A DNA stretch of 64,000 bases. Origin: JAQGMV01 sp035626595 (GTDB lineage Bacteria > Pseudomonadota > Gammaproteobacteria > Burkholderiales > SG8-41). The notes under the pieces are model-generated. The model searched no databases. It was given only the letters and a program-made list of their open reading frames with translations, and was not told the DNA's origin. Below are positions 59,361 to 64,000 of the stretch, piece by piece. The stretch is from positions 1 through 64,000 of the forward strand of contig DASPNJ010000056.1 in the NCBI GenBank assembly GCA_035626595.1. Reading direction: 5' to 3'. The first letter of the stretch is position 1; every line of letters starts with the position of its first letter. The position numbers were made by a program, and so were the translations under genes.

Positions 59361-59486
59361 AAGGAAAGGACGTCTAGGAGGAAACACGACGCGCCGAACT
59401 GCGCGTCATGCATGGGTTTTCCTCTGAGGCGTTATTGCGCCGCGGCTGCGAGCGAAGCTCACGAGGGTTCTTGCCGCGTGCAGCCC
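59361..59486 (-). repeat. two-hairpin 3'-end element, extended copy B2 (after rsmE)
   Basis: Read on the minus strand: a GC-rich first stem-loop right after the rsmE stop, then CTCAG, outer stem GAGGAAAAC...GTTTCCTC enclosing hairpin GACGCGC-agttcg-GCGCGTC, and tail CTAGACGTCCTTTCC. The inner stem differs in sequence from that of B1 but pairs equally well. Sense orientation to rsmE. Confidence 0.72.
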
Positions 59487-59487
59487 G

Positions 59488-60234
59488 TCAGAAGTCTCCC
59501 CAGAGCGTTTGCATCGCGGAAAGCGCAGCCACGGCGGCCGTTTCGGTGCGCAGCACGCGCGGACCCAGGCGGATCGCGGAGAACCCCGCAGCCGCCGCGG
59601 TTTCGCGCTCGCGCGGCGAGAGTCCGCCTTCGGGGCCCACGAGGAGCACGACACCGCCGGCAGGCCGCTCGAGCTGCCGCAGGCTGACGGATGCATCGGG
59701 GGCGAGCGTCAGCCGCACGGCGCCGCGACCGAGCGACGCGAGCCATACGTTGAGCGCCGCCGTTGGCCGGATCTCCGGCACGACATTCCGGCCGCATTGC
59801 GCGCACGCGCCGATCGCGACGCTCTGCCAATGCGCCACGCGCTTGGCGCTCCGCGCTTCGTCCAGCCGCACGATGCTGCGCTCGGTCGACAGCGGCTGGA
59901 TCGCCGTGACGCCGAGCTCGACCGCCTTCTGCACGGTGTAATCCATGCGCTCTCCGCTCGAGATGCCCTGCGCGAGCACCACCTCGACCGGCGATTCGCG
60001 ATCGACCGCCCGGCTTTCGGCGGCCCGGATCGTGACCGCGTGCTTACCGATGCGCGTGATCACGGCATCGTATTCACGACCACGGCCGTCGAACGCGACG
60101 AGGACATCGCCGGCAGCGAGCCGCAATACGTGGACGAGGTGGTGTGCCTGATCGGGCGGCAGCTCCCGCACGCCATGCTCCGGCACCGGGTCCGGCAGGT
60201 AGACGCGTGGCGGAGACTTGGCTCGGCTGCCCAT
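59488..60234 (-). CDS. rsmE: 16S rRNA (uracil-1498-N3) methyltransferase
   Basis: SPOUT methyltransferase of the late 30S subunit. 248 residues: N-terminal PUA-like part (HLVHVLRLAAGDVLVAFDG), then SGERMDYTVQKAVELGV, the knot LLVGPEGGLSPRE and LGPRVLRTETAAVAAL. Full length. Confidence 0.95.
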   Translation of the reverse strand: MGSRAKSPPRVYLPDPVPEHGVRELPPDQAHHLVHVLRLAAGDVLVAFDGRGREYDAVITRIGKHAVTIRAAESRAVDRESPVEVVLAQGISSGERMDYTVQKAVELGVTAIQPLSTERSIVRLDEARSAKRVAHWQSVAIGACAQCGRNVVPEIRPTAALNVWLASLGRGAVRLTLAPDASVSLRQLERPAGGVVLLVGPEGGLSPRERETAAAAGFSAIRLGPRVLRTETAAVAALSAMQTLWGDF

Positions 60235-60328
60235 CGGCCGATTATCGCGCTTCCAGCGCGGCTAGCCTGCCCCCGGGCCGAAGACTAGAATCGCGGTTTC
60301 CGCGAGAGCAGCAAAGAAAAACTCTACT

Positions 60329-61750
60329 TTGCGAATCGTCATCCTCGGCGCCGGCCAGGTGGGCTCTTCCGTCGCGGAAAGCCTGGTGTCCGAAGCGAAC
60401 GACATCACCGTTGTCGATGTGAACGCGGAGCGGCTGAAGACGCTGCAGGACCGGTTCGATCTGCGCACCGTCAGCGGCAACGCCGCGCATCCGGCAGTGC
60501 TCGAGCAGGCCGGCGCGCGCGACGCCGACATGATCCTCGCGGTCACCAAGAGCGACGAGACGAACATGGTCGCCTGCAAGCTCGCGGCGACGATGTTCAA
60601 CATCCCGACCAAGATCGCGCGCATCCGCTCGGCGGATTACCTGTCGCATCCGGAGATCTTCTCTCACGAGAATTTCGCGGTCGATTCGGCGATCTGTCCG
60701 GAGCAGGTCCTCACCGATTACATCTCGAAGCTGCTCGAATTCCCCGAAGCGCTCCAGGTGCTCGAGTTCGCGGACGGGCGCGTGAGCCTCGTCGCGGTCA
60801 AGGCTTTCCAGGGCGGTCCGCTCGTGGATCACCCGATCTCGCATCTGCGCAGCCACATGCCGCAGATCGACGCGCGGGTCGCGGCCATTTTCCGCGGCGA
60901 CAGCCCGATCATCCCGGAAGGCAGCACGGTGGTGGAAGCGGGCGACGAGGTGTTCTTCATCGCCGACACGCGCAACATCCGCGGCGTGCTGCGCGAGTTG
61001 CGGCGCATGGACAAGGCGGTCAAGCGCGTGATGATCGGCGGCGGCGGCAACATCGGACGCCGGCTGGCGCAGCAGATCGAGCACCGTTACGACGTCAAGA
61101 TCATCGAATTCAACAAGGCCGCCGCGCAGCAGCTCGCGGCCGACCTCGACCGCACGCTCGTGCTCTCCGGCGACGTCACCGACGAGGAGCTGCTGCGCGA
61201 GGAGAACATCGACGAGATGGACGTCTACTGCGCGCTGACGAACGACGACGAGAACAACATCATGAGCTCCCTGCTCGCGAAGCGCATGGGTGCGCGCAAG
61301 GTGATCGCGCTCATCAACAGGAGCTCGTACGTGAACCTCGTCCAGGCCGGCACGATCGATATCGCGATCTCGCCCGCGCAGGCGACGATCGGCACGCTGC
61401 TCGCGCGCGTGCGGCGCGGCGACTGCGCCGCGGTGCATTCGCTGCGCCGCGGCGCCGCCGAAGCGCTCGAGCTCGTGGCCCACGGCGATGCGTCGTCGTC
61501 CAAGGTCGTCGGCCGCCGCATCGACCAGCTCGATCTGCCCAAGGGCGCGACGATCGGCGCGATCGTGCGGCGCCGCAGGCGCGAGACGCGGCGCGACGGC
61601 GAAAACGCGCCGGTGTTCGACTACGAGGTGCTGATGGCGCACCACGATGTGGTGATCGAACCCGACGACCACGTGATCGTCTTCGTGGTCAATAAACGCA
61701 TCGTTCCGAAGGTCGAGAAGCTGTTCCAGGTTGCGGTGAGCTTCCTGTAG
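60329..61750 (+). CDS. trkA: Trk potassium transport regulatory protein TrkA
   Basis: NAD(H)-binding peripheral gate of the Trk K+ channel. 473 residues in two RCK halves: ILGAGQVGSSVAESL at the N terminus and VMIGGGGNIGRRLAQQ in the middle, each with a TrkA-C domain. The start is TTG at 60329, fixed by the MRIVILGAG-type N terminus; no ATG is available. It is followed by trkH after a GTCAC-rich spacer. Confidence 0.95.
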   Translation: MRIVILGAGQVGSSVAESLVSEANDITVVDVNAERLKTLQDRFDLRTVSGNAAHPAVLEQAGARDADMILAVTKSDETNMVACKLAATMFNIPTKIARIRSADYLSHPEIFSHENFAVDSAICPEQVLTDYISKLLEFPEALQVLEFADGRVSLVAVKAFQGGPLVDHPISHLRSHMPQIDARVAAIFRGDSPIIPEGSTVVEAGDEVFFIADTRNIRGVLRELRRMDKAVKRVMIGGGGNIGRRLAQQIEHRYDVKIIEFNKAAAQQLAADLDRTLVLSGDVTDEELLREENIDEMDVYCALTNDDENNIMSSLLAKRMGARKVIALINRSSYVNLVQAGTIDIAISPAQATIGTLLARVRRGDCAAVHSLRRGAAEALELVAHGDASSSKVVGRRIDQLDLPKGATIGAIVRRRRRETRRDGENAPVFDYEVLMAHHDVVIEPDDHVIVFVVNKRIVPKVEKLFQVAVSFL

Positions 61751-61753
61751 TCG

Positions 61754-61815
61754 TGACCTCGCCCGTCACCTCTTTCTTGTCACCTCTTTTTCGTCACCCC
61801 TTTCCGTCACCTGTT
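61754..61815. repeat. GTCACC tandem tract between trkA and trkH
   Basis: Five GTCACC units spaced 11-17 bases apart by T/C-rich spacers (CCGTCACCTCTTTCTTGTCA and onwards). Looser than the array at 54565-54612 but of the same sort. Confidence 0.65.
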
Positions 61816-61826
61816 CCAGCCTGAAC

Positions 61827-63284
61827 GTGGCCTGGCTGCTGCCGATCATGCCGGTGCTCGGGCTCATCGCGATGGCGATGAGCCTCTCGCACCTGCTGCC
61901 GATCGCGGTCTCGCTCGGGCTGCGGGACGGCATGGCGGGCGTGTTCGCCGTATCGATGACCCTCAACATGCTGGTCGGATTCGTCGTCTGGTTCGCCAGC
62001 CGCCGGCGCCGTGAGCGCGAGCTGCAGTTGCGCGAGGGCATACTCTTCATCGTGCTGGTGTGGCTGGGCGGCGCGCTGTTCGCCTCGGTGCCGCTCCTCT
62101 TCGGCATCGGCCTTTCCTTCACCGATGCGTACTTCGAATCGATGTCCGCGCTCACGGCAACCGGCGCGACGCTGCTCTCCGGCCTCGATTACCTGCCGCC
62201 CTCGGTCAACGTCTGGCGCGCCGAGCTGCAGTGGCTCGGTGGCATGGGCGTCATCGTGCTGGTGGTCGCGGTGCTGCCGATGATCGGCGTGGGCGGGCGG
62301 CAGATCAGCAAGGCCGAGATCCCCGGTCCGATGAAGGACGATCAGCTCACGCCGCGCATGACGCAGACGGCCAAAGGCCTGTGGATGGTGTACTTCGTGC
62401 TCACGATCGCGTGCTTCGTCGCGTACCGGCTTGCCGGTATGGACTGGATCGACGCGCTCATCCACAGCTTCACGACGCTGTCGCTGGGCGGCTTTTCCTC
62501 CCACGATGCGAGCATGGCGCATTTCGATTCGCTGGCCGTCGAGCTCGTGGCGATGCTCTTCATGATTCTGGCGGGCATCAATTTCGCAACCCACTTCCGC
62601 ATATGGCAAGCCCGCAGTTTCGCGCCGTCGCGCCTCGACACCGAGCTCCCGTATTACCTCGCAGTGATGGCCGCGAGCGTGCTCTTCATCGCCGCGTTCC
62701 TCTGGCTGAAGGGCGCCTATCCGGACTTCGGCACCGCGTTGCGCTACGCGGCTTTCAATACGGTATCCGTCGCGACGAACACGGGCTATTCGACGGTGGA
62801 CTATGCGCAGTGGCCGGTCTTCGCGCCGCTGTGGGTGATGTTCCTCGGGACGTTCGTCGCGTGCTCGGGCTCTGCGGGCGGCGGCATCAAGATGATTCGC
62901 GCCCTGATCCTGATCAGACAGCTCTATCGCGAGTTCAACACGCTCACGCATCCGCGCGCGGTCTCGCCGCTCAAGATCGACGACCGCGTCGTGCCCAATC
63001 AGGTCGTATTCGCGGTGCTCGCGTTTCTCTTCGCGTGGCTTGCGACGCTCGTGGGCGTGACGCTGCTGCTGACGCTCTCGGGGCTCGACGTGCTCACCGC
63101 GTTCTCGGCGAGCGTCGCATCGCTCAACAATATCGGTCCGGGGCTGCACGAAGTCGGCCCTGCCTCCAATTTCGCGATCCTCTCGAATTTCCAGACATGG
63201 GTGTGCTCCGTTACGATGCTGCTCGGCAGGCTCGAGCTCATCACCGTGCTTGCGATCCTGACACCGGCTTTCTGGCGGAAGTAG
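61827..63284 (+). CDS. trkH: Trk potassium uptake channel subunit TrkH
   Basis: 485-residue K+-translocating subunit with four pore repeats. Filter regions include SALTATGATLLSGLD, FTTLSLGGFSS, VSVATNTGYS and SLNNIGPGLHEVGP. QWLGGMGVIVLVVAVLP is also typical. The GTG start at 61827 follows the spacer after trkA. Together they form a complete Trk system. Confidence 0.96.
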   Translation: MAWLLPIMPVLGLIAMAMSLSHLLPIAVSLGLRDGMAGVFAVSMTLNMLVGFVVWFASRRRRERELQLREGILFIVLVWLGGALFASVPLLFGIGLSFTDAYFESMSALTATGATLLSGLDYLPPSVNVWRAELQWLGGMGVIVLVVAVLPMIGVGGRQISKAEIPGPMKDDQLTPRMTQTAKGLWMVYFVLTIACFVAYRLAGMDWIDALIHSFTTLSLGGFSSHDASMAHFDSLAVELVAMLFMILAGINFATHFRIWQARSFAPSRLDTELPYYLAVMAASVLFIAAFLWLKGAYPDFGTALRYAAFNTVSVATNTGYSTVDYAQWPVFAPLWVMFLGTFVACSGSAGGGIKMIRALILIRQLYREFNTLTHPRAVSPLKIDDRVVPNQVVFAVLAFLFAWLATLVGVTLLLTLSGLDVLTAFSASVASLNNIGPGLHEVGPASNFAILSNFQTWVCSVTMLLGRLELITVLAILTPAFWRK

Positions 63285-63300
63285 GCATACAATCAGGCGT

Positions 63301-63861
63301 ATGCAGAAGGTGAATCTCACGCAGCACTTCCTGATCGCGATGCCGGCCATGGTCGATCCGCATTTCGCGAAGTCGTTGACGCTCGTGTGCGAGCACAACG
63401 AGCAGGGCGCGTTGGGCCTGGTGGTGAACCGGCCGACCGAGATGAACCTGCACGCGTTGCTGGAACAGGTGAGCATCGAGCCGCAGACGGAGATCTTCAA
63501 ATCCGTACCCGTGCACTTCGGCGGGCCGGTACAGATCGATCGCGGGTTCGTGCTGCACACGCCGGTGGGCGACTGGCAGTCGACGCTCGCCGTCGGTTCC
63601 GAGATCGGGCTCACCACGTCCAAGGACATCCTGCAGGCCGTGGCGCGCGGGGAAGGTCCGCGCCAGATGCTGGTCACCCTCGGGTACGCCGGGTGGGCGC
63701 CGGGACAGCTCGAGCACGAGCTTGCGCAGAACGCATGGCTCACGGTTGCGGCGAAGCGCGAGATCATCTTCGATCTCGCAGCGGAAGAGCGGCTTGCCGC
63801 AGCCATGAGTCTCCTGGGCGTCGATTTCGCGAAGCTCTCGGAAGTCGCCGGCCACGCGTAG
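63301..63861 (+). CDS. yqgE: YqgE/AlgH family protein
   Basis: 186 residues, UPF0301. LTQHFLIAMPAMVDPHFAKS, the ALGLVVNRPTEM loop, VHFGGPVQIDRGFVLH and LGYAGWAPGQLEHEL are all conserved. Biochemical function unknown. TACAAT at 63288-63293 could be its -10. In many genomes it is followed by yqgF; the window ends before that could be seen. Confidence 0.94.
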   Translation: MQKVNLTQHFLIAMPAMVDPHFAKSLTLVCEHNEQGALGLVVNRPTEMNLHALLEQVSIEPQTEIFKSVPVHFGGPVQIDRGFVLHTPVGDWQSTLAVGSEIGLTTSKDILQAVARGEGPRQMLVTLGYAGWAPGQLEHELAQNAWLTVAAKREIIFDLAAEERLAAAMSLLGVDFAKLSEVAGHA

Positions 63862-63963
63862 CCGCGGCACCTCGCGTGCGCTCGGCAGCCTACCGGCGAA
63901 GCCGCGGGCCAGTAAACGAACAGAGGGAAACCGATGGTTTCCCTCCGTTACCTCCTTTCGTTC
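63862..63963 (+). repeat. two-hairpin 3'-end element, copy A6 (after yqgE)
   Basis: A GC-rich first stem (CCGCGG-containing arms, 63862-63909) is followed by AGTAAACGAACAG, hairpin 2 GAGGGAAACC-gat-GGTTTCCCTC and tail CGTTACCTCCTTTCG. Sense to yqgE, immediately after its stop. The last 37 bases of the window show nothing assignable. Confidence 0.8.
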
Positions 63964-64000
63964 AAAACCGTTAGCGCTTGCACCTGCACGCATGACCGCA

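Noticed and set aside
61794..63806. 670-codon frame opposite trkH and yqgE
   Set aside because: Spans two real genes and two spacers, with a low-complexity Arg/Glu/His composition. It is an antisense artefact.
13455..63963. Idea that the CCTCCTTTC tail of the dispersed element marks 16S rRNA fragments
   Set aside because: Only the short CCTCC-containing end resembles the 16S 3' end; the preceding helix sequence does not match, so these are not rRNA remnants.
1..64000. CRISPR arrays, insertion sequences or prophage genes
   Set aside because: No regularly spaced direct repeats with unique spacers, and no transposase or phage structural genes were seen. The only recombinase is XerC in its normal context.
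1..64000. tRNA genes
   Set aside because: I saw no convincing cloverleaf with TTCGANTC and flanking arms in the spacers, but I could not run a tRNA scan, so a miss is possible.

Overview
The window is GC-rich, densely coded chromosomal DNA with no phage, plasmid, IS element, CRISPR array or rRNA operon that I can see. Gene content and order point to a Betaproteobacterium (Burkholderiales/Nitrosomonadales-like). Examples are mreBCD-mrdA-rodA-rlpA, an HslV with a short propeptide before its catalytic Thr, an metK-lpxL-lpxL-dapF-DUF484-xerC neighbourhood and a SAH riboswitch in front of ahcY. Many operon genes overlap by 1-8 bases (ATGA, GTGA, TAGTG), so translational coupling is common. The assignment is by eye only.

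Layout. 1-6.7 kb: ampG and xth face pyrE and a DUF4124 protein, followed by the gatCAB amidotransferase operon. 6.7-13.5 kb: the elongasome operon mreB-mreC-mreD-mrdA-rodA-rlpA. 13.5-15.4 kb: hslVU. 15.5-20.2 kb: an envelope operon of TonB, a beta-propeller dehydrogenase-like lipoprotein, a monohaem cytochrome c lipoprotein and a BtuB-like TonB-dependent receptor. 20.3-23.3 kb: a ZIP metal transporter, an ABC exporter pair and yidD. 23.5-25.8 kb: a divergent pair, CmcJ/NvfI-type oxidoreductase and Tat-exported amidohydrolase. 25.9-31.5 kb: rlmI, carbonic anhydrase, then dapF-DUF484-xerC-lipoprotein with a GNAT gene. 31.5-35 kb: a lipid A block (lpxL, lpxA, lpxL, Gfo/Idh oxidoreductase). 35-39.9 kb: the methyl cycle (metK, ahcY with its riboswitch, metF) and an mgtE lacking its N-terminal domain. 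40-47.5 kb: an HTH/aminotransferase reading frame, an MFS transporter, ttcA, a pteridine-reductase-like SDR, a MidA-type methyltransferase, TauE/SafE and a dihaem cytochrome. 47.6-54.9 kb: slt-NDUFA9-like-cca-gst, ilvA, rpiA and yggX. 55-64 kb: a GGDEF/EAL protein coupled to argA, rsmE, trkA, trkH and yqgE.

The most unusual signal is not a protein. At least eight copies of a two-hairpin element (about 70-125 nt) are scattered through the window. Every copy lies just after a gene, in the same orientation as that gene. They share a core hairpin (GAGGGAAACC / GGTTTCCCTC) and a pyrimidine-rich tail (GTAACCTCCTTTCC), and some stems carry paired changes in both arms. I recognise no named RNA family in it. 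Other dispersed repeats are GGTGCGCC/GGCGCACC hairpins ending in CCCTAC, paired REP-like palindromes, CCCTCACCC-type palindromes, GTCAC-rich tandem tracts, and one palindrome inside the xth reading frame.

Other points of interest are listed as findings. They include a possible PQQ-linked uptake/oxidation operon, an lpxA plus Gfo/Idh gene inside the lpxL-dapF block that may signal modified lipid A, an HTH domain in frame with an aminotransferase, and two genes (argA and tauE) with no canonical start codon where one is expected.
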